From assembly GCA_963573315.1 (NCBI GenBank), contig OY752148.1:1665263-1729262 (forward strand): a stretch of 64,000 bases of DNA, in the 5' to 3' direction. The first letter of the stretch is position 1. Each line of letters starts with the position of its first letter. Below are positions 13,398 through 24,698 of the stretch, in pieces. Source of the DNA: Entomortierella parvispora. Taxonomy: Eukaryota > Mortierellomycota > Mortierellomycetes > Mortierellales > Mortierellaceae. A program made the translations under genes and the position numbers. The notes under the pieces were generated by a model. The model did not search any database. It saw only the letters and a list, made by a program, of their open reading frames with translations, and was not told where the DNA came from.

Positions 13398-14374
13398 GAT
13401 GACGGAGGGGGGCGATGTGGTTTAACAGAAAGAACAAATGGGAGAATGAATGCGAGGCAGCAGCTTTCTTTTTTTTTCTTTTTTGTGCACGCTGCAAAGT
13501 AAGCACTGTAAACAGAATGAGGCAGTCACAATATACCTGAAAATTATTCTATACTGGATTTTTATTCAAAGATTTCCCCAAAGAGAGAGAAGAGAGAGCG
13601 TTCAAGACTTGCCCAGCATTGACGCACACGGTCTTGAGGCTATGGGGTCAGCGGTGCACCTTTCTGCATGCTACTCAGTACATTTCCTTTTCCCAAGGAA
13701 GATTGCAAGAGGGAGACCACTGGGTTCCTCCTTTGGGCTTTGACTGCGCGGCAGAAGGTATTCCGTGGTTGCTTGGGGGCAGGAGAACGTTGCCACCCAG
13801 GATGAGGCAGAAACGGCGTGTTGTCTCGGGAAGGACAAAGGTGGGAGTGCGCTCGACCGAGGAGGACGCTGTCGTAGTGGCGGTGCTCCTGTGTATGGCC
13901 AGGCGATTCAAGGAACAAAACGCGCAAGGAAGAGGAAGAAGGGGCAAGAAGGAGAAAGAAAGAAAGAGAAAAAGAGTCGCGTCCCTGGAGGTCGAGTTGG
14001 GGGGAAATGAAGAATACATGCTGAATGCTGCACTCGTATCAGGTGCGCGTGCGCCCAAAGGGAAAGGAGGGGGCGAAGACAGCGAACGAACGCAATGCCA
14101 TCCATGCATGCGTCCTTTCTTCTTGCTTTGCTTCCTTCCTTCCTTGCTTGCTTGCTTGCTTTGTTTCCCTTCTCTCATTCGTTCCTTCCTTTTGTTCTTT
14201 CTCTCTCTCTCTCTCTCTCTCTTCTTCTTTTCCTCCTCCTCTTTTCCTTCTTTCCTTCCCTTTTTTTCACCACTCACCTTGCTTCTTTGCTCCTTCCTTT
14301 CGTCCAACCAACCACCCGTGAACGTCCCCTTCTGCGCCACGCCTCGGACTCCCTCAAGACCCGTCTTTCGAGCA
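13398..14374. promoter_or_regulatory. Divergent promoter between TRM82 and the arrestin gene, with pyrimidine microsatellites
   Basis: 977 bp separate the two starts. The 14110-14280 part is almost pure pyrimidine on the plus strand, with CTTC/CTTG tetranucleotide and CT dinucleotide runs (about 14127-14160 and 14199-14222). A long frame open across this region upstream of 14375 is low complexity and is not treated as coding. Confidence 0.5.
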
Positions 14375-16972
14375 ATGGCGTCTTCGCAAAGGGACCACGA
14401 CAATGCCTCACAACACGGCACTCCGGACAATGAACACGGAAGCAACAGTCACCATCCACACTCGGACCTCGACAATGACAATGACAATGACAATGACAAT
14501 GCATGGACAGACAGGACTCCCTCGTATAGCGACATTCATGGGTCCGTGAATGGGTCCGTTGTCCATACCTCCTCCCCTGCCATACCCGCTGCAGTGCACC
14601 GAGGACTGCCTTCTTCTCCTCCTCCTCTTCCTCCTCCTCCTACCGCTGGGCAGAATCGGCCTGCGCAGACGCCTACTCTGACAAAGCAACCCCACCTCTT
14701 GCCCCTGCCAGCACCCGTCTCGACCCCGTCCGGGCTCTGCGCAAGGCTGGAGCTTGAAACAGACACGGTCGAGATATATGATCGCTCCAACGACAGCTTC
14801 CAATATTCCCTCAAAGGCACCATCGAGCTGGAGTGGATTGGCCAGACAGAGCTGATCCTGAAAGATGCCCGGATAGATTTTATGGGATATGCGGTAGGAT
14901 GAATGCTCTTCTTTGCTTGGACCAAACTGGTTTTTGGCCGTCTCTGCCGGATGGAGTCCTATACTCCACCCTAGTAACGCCTTCTCTTTAACTGACACTT
15001 TTTTTTGGCATCTTGTATCTTGTCCTGAACTTGCGCATGCTGATTGGGTAGGATACTGCACTGCTGCGCCATGAGGCTGGAGGATCGACCGCGACAGAAA
15101 CACCTGTACATCATACCCACGACATTATCGCCACACCACTCGTCCTCTACAGTCCTGTGCTGCAACCGTCATCAGAACCGTCTGGATCGCATGATGTGCC
15201 TCCGCCACCACCATCAATGGAACCCACCCATCATCATAAATCTCTGCCGATCGATCTGACTCTGCCTGGAAACTTGCCAGAGAGCACAGATCTGGCCATT
15301 GGAAACATTCGATACGAACTACAAGTGACATTAGAGCTTTCACATGCACCAGGAACACGCGACGCAATGACAGAGCCAATACTGTTAAGAAGACCCATCT
15401 TGATCCATCGCATCGTCTACCCCTCTGCGCAACTTCAGCCCCGGATGGCCCTGGGTTTGGATAGTGGTGGAGTCGAGATTCAGGTCACCGTACCTAGAAT
15501 GTTGCACTGCGAGAACACGCTTCTAGCTGTCGAGCTCTATGCAAAGCCTAGGACTCGGAATGTGAGGTTGCGGAGAGCCAAGGTGGTGTTTGAACAGATC
15601 GAAACAGATCGGTAAGGAGAGCCTGTGCAGGTCCATGTCTTTTAGAAACACAAAGAGGTCCTAATCGCGATTTTACAATTTCGCGCCTTTTTTTTTGTTT
15701 TTTGTTTTTGGCAGGTACCAGCGCTCGTCTTCTTTGGTCGTAGTGCCCAAGGCTGTCGTTCCATTAACTTCCAATGACCCTTCACTTCGTCTTACGACAG
15801 CTGGAACATCAGATCTATCATCATCTCTTCCTCCTCCACCCCATTCACCAACGTTGATTCTTCCTGGCTCACCGGCATTCCCTATTGTGACAGGCCCCCC
15901 TCCAGCACCGCGCTTGTCGACTCGAGCTATTGCACAACCGTTGGAAGTAGCTTTTGATGAACCGACGATGGAATTGCAGCCCCAGAACATGCACCTTCAG
16001 CTGGTTCTCTCCCCTGATTTATGTGTCGATGTTCAAAGCAATTGGATTCAGATCAGCCATTCTCTTCGAGTTGAAATTGAGTACACCACCGAGGAAGAGG
16101 CCTATACCAACGCGCCACCCATCTCGCCGGCGCCGCCACAACTCCCCGAGAGGCCGTCGCGTGATTTGGCCGAAAGCAGAAATGATGAGGATTTGCGACC
16201 AACTGGAACTGTTGAAGAGGATCTATCTCCAGAGAGACAAGAGGAGGAAACCGAGAGTGCTGGAATTTGGGATCAAGAGGGCGATCCAATAGAGCAAGAA
16301 GAAGAAGAAGGCGATGATGATACGACCGAACGTGGAGATCTCATCAGGATAGCCACAACATCTCGTGAGACAGAACGCGGCAACCTTCATCACGAACTCC
16401 TGGATGAGAAGCGGGCACTAATGGCGTTGGAGGAGGAACTGCTCCAGGCTGGTCAATCAGATTCGCCCACATTGATGCTACTAGACCAAATCGCGCTGGA
16501 GCCCGATAGGAAGGATGGGCAAGGGGAAGTAGATGGGGATGGCAACGACAACCCTCCAAGTTTAGAAGCGGATAATATTCGCGCGAGATCAGCGTCGACC
16601 TCTCAGCATCCACGTGCCGGGGCCAATCCGTTGTTGAAATCAGCAAAATCGCGCCTGGCCCATCCTTTAGGGGCATCGTCATCTGCCTCGGCCATTTATT
16701 CAGTTGCAACGGAGGAAATTCCTGTTCGGGTAGTACGGGTAGTCGCCACGGCTCTTGTGGACGCATCCACCATTGCACAGGCTGCGGGTGAGACAGAGGC
16801 GGGACTCCCCACGTATGAAAGCGTGATTGAGGCCACGGGTTTACCTGCTTATGCAGAAGAGAAACTGGAAGAGGATCATGAGGACGCCGAGGCCAGTGGA
16901 GCAGCCACCGGAGTTCTGGGAGGTGCAGCCAGGCGTCTGGAGGGCGATGACGCCGAGTTGCAACGGAGATAA
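14375..16972 (+). CDS. Alpha-arrestin-like (arrestin C-terminal domain) trafficking adaptor
   Basis: Exons 14375-14893, 15052-15611 and 15715-16972 total 2337 nt (778 aa). The N-terminal 110 residues are disordered, with an (Asp-Asn)n run and a proline stretch. Arrestin-N-like strands follow (LKGTIELEWIGQTELILKDARIDFMG, then IRYELQVTLELSH). The arrestin-C part includes PRMLHCENTLLAVELYAK and VDVQSNWIQISHSLRVEIEYTTEE. Near the C-terminus GLPTYES and GLPAYAEE are LPxY-type motifs that could recruit a Rsp5/Nedd4 WW domain (inference). Family knowledge: fungal alpha-arrestins direct ubiquitin ligase to plasma-membrane transporters. The start at 14375 is the first ATG after the pyrimidine-rich promoter and avoids low-complexity upstream sequence. 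Confidence 0.72.
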
Positions 16973-17414
16973 AAACCTTCACTATAAAGTGCAATCTGAT
17001 GAACTGTCTTCTTGTTGAGCAATGCAATGCTGCTTTGCAAAGTCTTGCTACGTAGAAACTACGCGTTATTTTATCCTTCCTACTATTGTCCGCTTGTGGA
17101 GAAGCATCGACTTGTTTTTTTCCGACATTAATTTTATCTATCAGCTGAAGAGAACTGAGTGAAGTATGACTAATAATTTGCTAGCAGACTGCTCAGCTGC
17201 GGTGAACTTCTGCTTTTTCGTCTAAAGCTCGCGTGTTGGGATCTCCGAGGTCATTTTCCCCATGAGCCACACAATCTAGCCCAATACGGACTTTGCCTCA
17301 GCTTTCCAAGTTCCTTGTTATAGTTGATGATGTCATTTAGTCTCGAAATCCTGAACTTGGGGTGGGGCGTTCCCTTGAGTCTTGCGAGGGATCGATGGTA
17401 CACTACACGTAGAA
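16973..17414. other. Intergenic, left edge of the accessory island
   Basis: This is the 3' flank of the arrestin gene and the transition into the repeat-rich island. I see no gene, RNA or repeat in it. Confidence 0.45.
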
Positions 17415-18113
17415 CTAGCGCACGGCATCGGTGACGATATCATAAGTTCTCGTGGGACCAGAGCTGTTTTCTTCCTGTTCTTCCTCTCCATCATCGTCAC
17501 AGCTGCGCTTGCGTTTTCTCACTGTCAACGAAGACTCCAGTTGAAAAATGTTCTGTGCCGCGCCCTTGTGGAAGTCCTCATGTTTCATCTCTGTGCCTCT
17601 GTGGCGCTTAGTACGTATCTCATGCCATCTTTAGCAAACACCTCGATCGCGTAATCAAACTTGTGGTGTCCATGCCGGCCTTGAAGTTTTCAAGCGCCAG
17701 TGTCAATCTTCTTCCAGTCTCCGTAGCGACTCTTTATGTTCTTTGAATTCGAGCGGCTCTGTGGAGATGCCAGTGAAGGATGGTAAGTCCTGGATCTCAG
17801 GAGACTCCATGTTCGACAAATCATAGAGACGATTGACCTCGCTGGCGTAAAGTCGGTGCATCTTCTTGGTCGGCGTCTCCAGCGCCACTGTCAACGTCTT
17901 GATGTTGAACCTCCTGTACAGCTGGATGACATTGCGAAAATGTGCATCGTCACTGGGACACTCGGTTTCAAAGTATCCTTGGGGTGGATGATTGCTAACA
18001 CGGTGTCGCCATCGCAACACTGCCGCCCCCCGCAAATCCAAGCAGCACAGTCCAGTAACCAACAACAACCTTTTCTCTTTGCTACTAAACATGAACCAGA
18101 GGTTTGAAGCCAC
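17415..18113 (-). pseudogene. Decayed protein-coding remnant next to the long CRN gene
   Basis: Coding-quality minus-strand sequence appears in successive different frames. About 17703-18010 reads through NVIQLYRRFNIKTLTVALE and PSFTGISTEPLEFKEHKES. About 17590-17660 contains FDYAIEVFAKDGMRYVLS. About 17415-17570 ends with a basic/acidic tail (VRKRKRSCDDDGEEEQEE) and TAG. At least two frameshifts or stops separate them, so this looks like the C-terminal half of a broken gene with a nuclear-localisation-like tail. I do not recognise the family. It lies 15 bp beyond the stop of the CRN gene at 18128-21115 on the same strand and could be an older effector tail or an unrelated accessory gene. Confidence 0.4.
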
Positions 18114-18127
18114 CTACATACTTCAAT

Positions 18128-21115
18128 TTATTCGACTCGTCGCCTTTTCGCTGCCCGCACATCCTGGTATGGCAAGAACCCCATCTCCTTGTCCAAACCC
18201 TTGCCGCCCATAGCAGGAATCTTTCGAACAAGATCGTCATACGAGCGGTAGGGTCTGTTCTCCAGGACCTGGTCGACTTCCAGATCTTTCAGATTGTGTT
18301 TTGTTTTAAGAGCCTCCCGAGTCGCAAAGTTCAAATTGTGGTCCATGGTGACAGCAAGGGCCAGGGGTACACCCAATGCTTCGCCAAAGAAGCTATTAAA
18401 GTTGTCTCGGTAGATCAGAAGACAGTCGGCGGGAAACGAGGCATGGAGTTCTTTAAATGCGTCGTCAGTCATGCTCTCGGTTGTGATAAGGACAGTGACG
18501 AGGCGCATGTTCTTGATTCCCTGCCTGTCCACAACTCCTCCAACTGGAGCGATGTTAATCGTCTTCGTGTTTTTGGTATGCTCGTCCACAATCCTTTCGA
18601 CTGTTATGGCGCTCTTTCGTTTTTTGGCTTGCAACGCACAAAGGATGCCGTTACCGTTGCCAGTTGTACTCTGGCGATAGACGCATACGTCTCCGAATTG
18701 CGCGCCAGCTGCATTCTTGATGACGATACCTGACTTACAATCTCGTTCTTGCTCTTGTCCTTGTTCTTGACCTGTCACCATCAGCGTTCCTGACTCCGGA
18801 AATCGATGCACTGACGTAACAACCGATAGTGTCTCCAGCGTGACGGTAAGGTCCGAAGTCTCTTGTCGCCCGAGAGCTCCTTTGTATAGATCCCCGAGAG
18901 TTATTGTTGTGCGTCCTCCAGCAATGAGGAGATCAGTGCAAAGTGCTTCATACTCGGCAATGATACTTTCGTAGAAGTCCCACCCTCGGTCCTCCACCCA
19001 GTCCTGTAAAAATATCTTTCGAAGACGACTCTGGACGTGGTCGACGGCTTTGTTGTACAGGTGTAAGGAAAAGAACGGGATTCGGACAAGCACTTTTCCA
19101 TCATTGTCACTGCTGTCCTCCAAAATCGTATGAGCATCGCGTTCTAGGAGTTCCAAGGTGACGTTTGAGTGCTGCTCGCATGGTCGAAAACCACGCTTGG
19201 CTGGTTCCTGAAGGAGGTATAGTCGGATAAGTGCACAAACAACCTCTTTGTTTTTCACAGCAAAGTCGGTGATACGGTAGAAGTCGTTGAGCCGGTCTGC
19301 GACCTTGTTGAAAATGAAATCCGTGTTCGCGTCGATGTTAGGCAGTAACTCAACAAATTTGGTATTGTCGTCAGCCTGTCTTCCAAAAAGGTTTTCCAGC
19401 ACTAGTTGTAACGCTCGCGGAAGACCGCCTGTGGCCGATAGTAAGTGGAGAAACGCCTTCTTGGGCATCCATTGATTGTAGTGGAGTTCGGCACGATTGG
19501 TGAAATAACCCATGACGTCGTAGCACGCCCCTAAGGACAACGTTGGACAGCTGAGAAAGTGGAAAGAGTACGAGGACGGTTCCGCTGCCTCCACCACATC
19601 CTGCCGCCGAGCTGTCCCAGATAGAAAGGTCTGTATCATAGTTGCTCTGTTCGCACCGAAAATGAAATGTCCTAGCTTACGCATCATTTCGCGGAACAGG
19701 CAGACACCTTCCAATGTACAATAACGCACTGCTTTGTCCCCGGCCAGGCGAACTCCAGTATCACCGGGAAGATCGGGCCAGTCATGTTTAGGCAACCCCC
19801 GCCATCGATGGTCGAAGATCCTCTGAAATTCGTCAATATGGAGGAAGAGGAACAACGGCTGTTCTTCCGGCAGCTTTAGGTTCTGGTGAATAGCGATAGC
19901 GACACTGGAGATTGTAAAGAGCTTACGGTACACCTTGGGAACCTGATGAAAGTAATCCGAATATCCCTCTTGATACTTGCTTCCAAAAAAGTGAACGAAA
20001 GCCAAACGCAAGCCAACAATGATATCGACATCGAGACTTACTTCGCTCTGCATCAAACTTACCGTACTGCTGAAGTCCATCAGCAAATAGTGGTAGTAAG
20101 GAGAATAATCATGGCCGCTTTTTTTAACAGAAGACGAAAGATCACGTCGTAGGGCACCGTAGAGCTCTCTTCCGTAACGCGTTTTGCCTAGTAGATACAA
20201 TGTCGAGTTGTTAATACGTTGTGGCTCGAAACAGCCTAGTGACACCAAGGAATGAGCATATCCTTACCAATGCCGGCTGTTCCGCTGCATACAAGGAATG
20301 AGCTCTCTGTCTTCGCAGCCTGTCGGTCACTCTTCCAATCCTTGCATTTTTCAACATTATCCACAACTCTGTTGATAGCCACATCCATCGGACGTTCTAA
20401 CAGAGGCATGATGCTGGACAGAGGGGTCGAGTCCGATTGAGGGGGGTTCAGATGAAATTTTCGCTGTATTTCCTTGATGGTGTCCACAATCACTTTAAAA
20501 AAAAAGAAGTTTAAAAATACATCGATGATTTCAAAACACAAAAGTTCAAAAGCAGGTCGATATATGTTAGACTTACCAATTGGAGCAGAGGCTGGCAAAT
20601 CGTCTTTGGGATGAGCTTTGTGAGGGTTGATGGGTTATTAAAAAACAGATGATTAGTCAGTGTGCACAGAACAGGTAGCAACTTGCAACTTGTCTTCTGT
20701 AGAGAGAGATTGCAAGTTGCTGCCTTCAATACAAGAGGGTTGGTCAATAAGAGGTCCGTATTTTGGATTGGGGCATACCTTCTTTGGGTCGCTCGACAAT
20801 GATGTATGTGGTATCGTCAGGACTCTCGAGGAACAGCTTGGAAAGCCTTGTCCTTGGATAGTCAAGCTGCTTCTTGTCGTCCAGACCACCAAGCGTAACT
20901 CTCTTGGCTCCTGCATTATCGTCGGTGGGGACCGTGGCTTGCCAGAGCACCAAGTCGTTCGAGTCAATGTGCTCGAATGCGTTTGGTTTCTTAGCCTTGA
21001 TGGCATCTTTGAGGTCGCTGACATCCGCTTGTGGGTCTACAAACGTGACTTTGAAGATGTTGGATGTGAACTCGCCATTGACGATACAGAAGAGTGTGAG
21101 TGTGGTTGCCGCCAT
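18128..21115 (-). CDS. CRN-type protein A: ubiquitin-like header, P-loop NTPase, REase-fold nuclease (886 aa)
   Basis: Exons 21115-20779, 20615-20577, 20492-20268 and 20187-18128 total 2661 nt (886 aa). Exon 1 is the header (MAATTLTLFC..., ending VERPKE), a ubiquitin-like domain shared with the other CRN genes here. Exon 3 and the start of exon 4 join to make the Walker A sequence SGTAGIGKTRYGREL; an 80-nt intron (20188-20267) lies inside it. FLFLHIDEFQ (about 19850) is a Walker B-like hhhhDE. The C-terminal part has FGDVCVY and ALQAKKR, a D...QxK pattern of the PD-(D/E)XK fold, and ends in a basic NLS-like AAKRRRVE. Family knowledge: Crinkler proteins combine such header, NTPase and nuclease modules and act on host or competitor nuclei; their role in this fungus is unknown. 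Divergent with the primase copy at 21298. Confidence 0.85.
20663..20720 (-). repeat. E1 left terminal hairpin motif
   Basis: Perfect 11-bp stem GCAACTTGCAA / TTGCAAGTTGC with a 21-nt loop. Read on the minus strand the loop contains TCTCTCTCTACAGAAGAC. The stem sequence differs from every other copy in the island but pairing is perfect, and the loop and TGCA end resemble the others. Confidence 0.65.
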
Positions 21116-21297
21116 GGATGAGTGATTGCAGAGAAAAAGCGAAAGCGGTTTGTGAATGGAGAAGGTGTGGACGACGCGAAAATGCCCATATTTCGTTTCG
21201 TTCCGTTTCGTTGCACGCGCAACAGAAAGCCAGTCACTTTTCGAGACAGCACTGCCACACACCGATCCCAAGAAGCACCGCCGCTTCCCAGAAAAAA
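21116..21297. promoter_or_regulatory. Bidirectional promoter of CRN A and primase-helicase copy B1
   Basis: 182 bp separate the two ATGs. Blocks shared with the 30400-30564 and 35396-35553 regions include AGCCAGTCACTT and CGAGACAGCACTGCC. A small palindrome GTTGC-ACGC-GCAAC lies at 21210-21223 beside CGTTTCGTT repeats. Conservation across units suggests regulatory or origin function. Confidence 0.55.
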
Positions 21298-22738
21298 ATG
21301 AAGGATCAACGGCCCCGTCTCGGTTCACAAGACCATCCCACTTTGTCAACCTCAAACCCTTTTTTGCTTTCCGCTGCTCGACATGGGAAACAAGTTCGAT
21401 CAAGAACCAAATTAAAAGGCTTTAAGACCGATGCCACGAATGGAGCGATATGAAATCCCACGAGTTTTTTGTGGCTGTCGCTGGACTTAGTGTTCAAGCT
21501 ACAAGCACTCGACAACGATCCTGAAGGCTTACGACGCTGTTCCCGAAGAAAATCGATATTTTTTTTTGAGTAGATCCGCGAAGACCAGGTCTGTAAAGAG
21601 CACTACGACATCGACCGGATTCTCGCTTCCCCTGCCGACGACAGCGAAACAAAGCGATTGGAGCAACAGGTGCTCGCTGCTTTTTTTAGAGTGCCCATCA
21701 ACACGCCCCTGGCTTTGGGCTTGATGATGAGCATTTCCGTGTTCTCAGTGCATCCAACGGCAAGATGCTGTCTTTGCAAATCGTGATCCCAAACATATGT
21801 TTGAGAACATCCACCGGCAGCTGAAGGCGTTCTTTCCTGCATTCTAGAAGTATGGGGGCTCTGCTCTTTGTGACAAGGACAACGTCGTGTTTCTCAACCG
21901 CATCGACGACGGAGTCTATGAACAACTTCCGGTCCCGACCCACCCAGCGGATGACACGAGCTGGCTGTATTGTGACAGGTCGAAGAGACCATCTTGACAA
22001 AGACGATCCTATCGTCGACAACTTGAGGGAAAAGGAAGAAGAGATCAAAGTCAACATGCACCGGCAGACCGCGGGTGCAGCACCCAGTAGTGCAGCCGAG
22101 TTGAGGAGCTGTCGTCTGGCGCCAGAGACCTGAACTCAGCACAGCGAGCGTCAGTGCACAAGTTCGCGCCCATGCGGATGTACGATGTCCAGAGCACAGC
22201 GTCGTGACAGAAGAGTGGGTGGCTGCGTGCGACAACTTGCGTGAGCAGGAGTGCTTCAAGAATCTCCAGGCAATGTCGGTACCCAAAGCTGACCGGTCTT
22301 TACAATCATGTCTGTCGTTCGTGAGGCAGTGTGAAGAACTGGGTCTTGAGTACAGCTTGGGTGGAGCAACATCAGCCGAGGCTCACAACTGGACCGATCC
22401 CATTTCGTGAAGTTGGAATACGTGGCTGACACATTGATTGCTTGTGGATTGGAGGACGTGTTCACAACGAACGAGGTCCTGGCAGAAGATTTCAAGAGCA
22501 GGATCAACGGGTCTGGGTGGGTCTCGAGGTAAAGATGACGCAAATCTGCACCACCCTCAAGGCGCAAGGACCCACACACAAAAACTGGACATTCAAGAAC
22601 AAGCTGTTGTTCATCAACACCGTGTTGCTCGCGGTTCTTGGTGCAAAAATCTCCAGAACCAACAATCGTAGGTCAAGATATTATCTCAAGCACTACTCGA
22701 GCATCGGATCTGCCAAGGACGGCCCCCTCAGACGTTGA
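21298..22738 (+). pseudogene. Primase-helicase copy B1, internally deleted and frameshifted
   Basis: ATG 21298 starts MKDQRPRLGSQDHPTL, matching copy B3. The primase N-terminus is present up to the block around GACGACGGAGTC (about 21908-21919), where it jumps directly to the C-terminal domain. Relative to copy B4 about 1.7 kb, including the zinc motif and the helicase core, are missing. Several frameshifts and stops lie on both sides. The 3' end (TGA 22736-22738) is followed by AATAAA and then the E1 right end. Homology to the UL52/PrimPol-type primase and UL9-type helicase is argued under B4. Confidence 0.75.
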
Positions 22739-22856
22739 GGAAGAACAATAAACCAACTTTTAAAACTCACCGTTATTGGCTCAATGTTAAGCCGGTGGCT
22801 TTTGCATCCTGACTGGTCACCGTGGTCCGTGCACTCTTCTGAATATGACTTTTCCG

Positions 22857-23484
22857 GGGGGTATTCTCCGTCGTTCATTTTTCTGGGAAGAAGCACATCG
22901 GTGGGTGTGCGGCAGTGTTGTCTCGAGAAGTGACTGGCTTTTGGTTGCGAGTGACAAACGAAATGGCAGCCAATGGCCATTTCACGTCGTCCACACCTTC
23001 TCCATTCACAAACCGCTTTTTCTCTGCAATCACTCATCCATGGCGGCAACCACACTCACAATCCTCTGTCTCATCAGTGGCGACCTGGTTTCAAAAGCAT
23101 TCCCTGTCGAAGTATCGTCGGATAAAATGGTTGGCGCACTCAAGGATGCCATCAAGGCCAAGCAGACACCTGCGTTCAACAGCATCACTGCCAGCGACTT
23201 GGTGCTCTGGCGTGTCACGATACCTGTCGACGCGGATGCAGCGGATGTGGACATGAAAGCGACCGAAGTTGATGACAAGCGACTCCTCAAGGGAACAGAA
23301 ACAATCTCCAAGGCGTTCAACGACCTTGTGTCGGACACAATCCATGTCGTCGTGGAAAAACCTGAAGGTATGCTCTCCGGCTTTGCCGGATTGACGCGTG
23401 CGAGTTTAGCCAGTGGCCTGAAGGCAGAGTAGCTTTCTAAAGAGAAAAGAAGACATCTGCCTTCTGGACCCCATTGTCCGTGCA
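22857..23484. mobile_element. Inverted E fragment carrying only promoter and header of CRN C1
   Basis: At about 22857 the E1 downstream flank (CTTTTCCGG) breaks into sequence that, on the minus strand, is the first few codons of a primase gene (ATG at 22878-22876, MNDGEYP). The shared promoter and the plus-strand header exon of CRN C1 follow. The fragment ends with the hairpin motif and CCATTGTCCGTGCA (23471-23484). It is the left part of an E element in the opposite orientation, its primase gene cut off after a few codons. Confidence 0.6.
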
Positions 23485-24698
23485 TTCTGGCATCACTGGC
23501 AATGGTTCCTCATTCGAATGAGCCTGTCTATGAAAGGCTTTCATGTTTTCTATTCCCGAGACTAATTCTTATCATGTTCTCTGTTAGTTGTGGCCGCAGG
23601 CAAAAAGCGCGATTTCGAGGAATTTTCGGAAGGCCAAACTTCGACACAGAACAAAATGATGACTGAATTTGCGGAAAAGTTGGATAAAGCAATGGAAGTA
23701 TTGGAAGGTAGGGCCCCTCCATTATGAAGTGATTGCTGTCATTGTACAGGCTATTGATCGATCCGTCTCTTCTCATGAATACAGAAATAAGAGGAGACGC
23801 AAAGATCGAACTTTCATTCTCAAGGATCACTCAAGGGCAGTTTAGAGATGTTTTGGCCGAGCACAATCTCCAGATGTTCACCGAGGAATTTGCTGCCCCT
23901 CGAAGGACCGGACAGATCAAACCTTTTACCTGGGGTCAAGAACAAGAAGACAACCAAGTGTACGATTACGAAAAATGGCTGAACGAAAACATCCATCGTC
24001 CAAAGAACATTGTTTTTTTCCGCGCTTCGGAGATCAGCAACCTCCTCATTACAAACATGGCGAGTGCAAAATATTTGCTCAAAGGAACTACCGATATGGC
24101 TCTCATGCCGAAGGCCAACATCAACGCTTTGAACTACGGCGGTGGACTGCAGGTTGGAATTGAGGTGAAAAAGAAAGTTGAAGCAAAGGACTCCATGCAG
24201 GCTGCTATGAAGCTTCTTTCGGCAGGCCTATCGTCATCGTACCGCCCTGTGATGCTTCTCACAGACCTGAATGACAGTTGGTTGTTTTACTGGCTTGAGC
24301 CGGGCAAGATCGTGAACTGCAAGTTTGGACTGCGTCAAGGCGTGGCATTACTCGAAGCAATCGCGAAAGAACCTTTGCTCCATAATCCCAAGACCAAAGA
24401 CCCTCTGGCTACTTCGGACACTCCATACAGGAAAAGATGCAAATTCCTGGAAACCATTCGGGGGGCAAACTTGAGATCTGGTATGCCGCCGGAAGAGTCA
24501 TCATCGGCTCAACAGGTGAGAAAATTTCGAAAGACAGAAACAGGCGCAAGTGAACTTCCGGGACTAGATGTTGCGGACATGAGAGACGTTTTTGATGTCA
24601 TGACCGAGGAGGAGATCGAGGAGTGGAAGAGGAAATACATCCTTAATTTCGTGAAGAACGTTCCGTCACTCCAGATGTACACGGCCTTGAGCTTGTAG
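23040..24698 (+). CDS. CRN-type protein C1: ubiquitin-like header + PD-(D/E)XK nuclease (453 aa)
   Basis: Exons 23040-23367, 23588-23707 and 23785-24698 total 1362 nt. The header (MAATTLTILCLISGDLVS...) ends at VEKPEG. Exon 2 encodes a short charged coiled-coil-like linker (KKRDFEEFSE..., KMMTEFAEKLDKAM). Exon 3 encodes a nuclease with KGTTDMALMPK and LQVGIEVKKKVEAKDSMQAA, that is an aspartate followed by ExK as in PD-(D/E)XK enzymes. Reading through the first 5' splice site gives a header-only protein ending SLASGLKAE and TAG within the element's hairpin, so two products are possible. Intron 1 carries the end of E. It lies in the opposite orientation to C2 and C3. AATAAA at about 24969 is a likely polyadenylation signal. 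Confidence 0.82.
23415..23484 (+). repeat. Terminal hairpin motif in CRN C1 intron 1
   Basis: GGCCTGAAGGCAGA (23415-23428) pairs with TCTGCCTTCTGGACC (23456-23470) with one imperfection, followed by CCATTGTCCGTGCA. The header-only stop TAG lies at the base of the loop. Confidence 0.65.

Larger units (their letters stand above)
20663..22833. mobile_element. Element E1: CRN header + divergent primase-helicase remnant between inverted ends
   Basis: The left end (plus strand) reads TGCACAGAACAGG and is followed by a hairpin (20678-20688 pairs with 20710-20720) inside intron 1 of CRN A. The header exon, a 182-bp shared promoter and a primase-helicase copy follow. The right end reads GGTCCGTGCA (22824-22833), the inverse of the left-end motif seen intact in E3. 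The right hairpin has lost its 5' stem. The helicase core is deleted, so this copy is non-autonomous. No target-site duplication is visible. Boundaries come from alignment by eye with E3 and E4. Confidence 0.6.

Noticed and set aside
13619..14374. Upstream extension of the arrestin gene in the same frame
   Set aside because: The frame is open mainly because of pyrimidine and purine low-complexity tracts; the first ATG in normal coding sequence is 14375.
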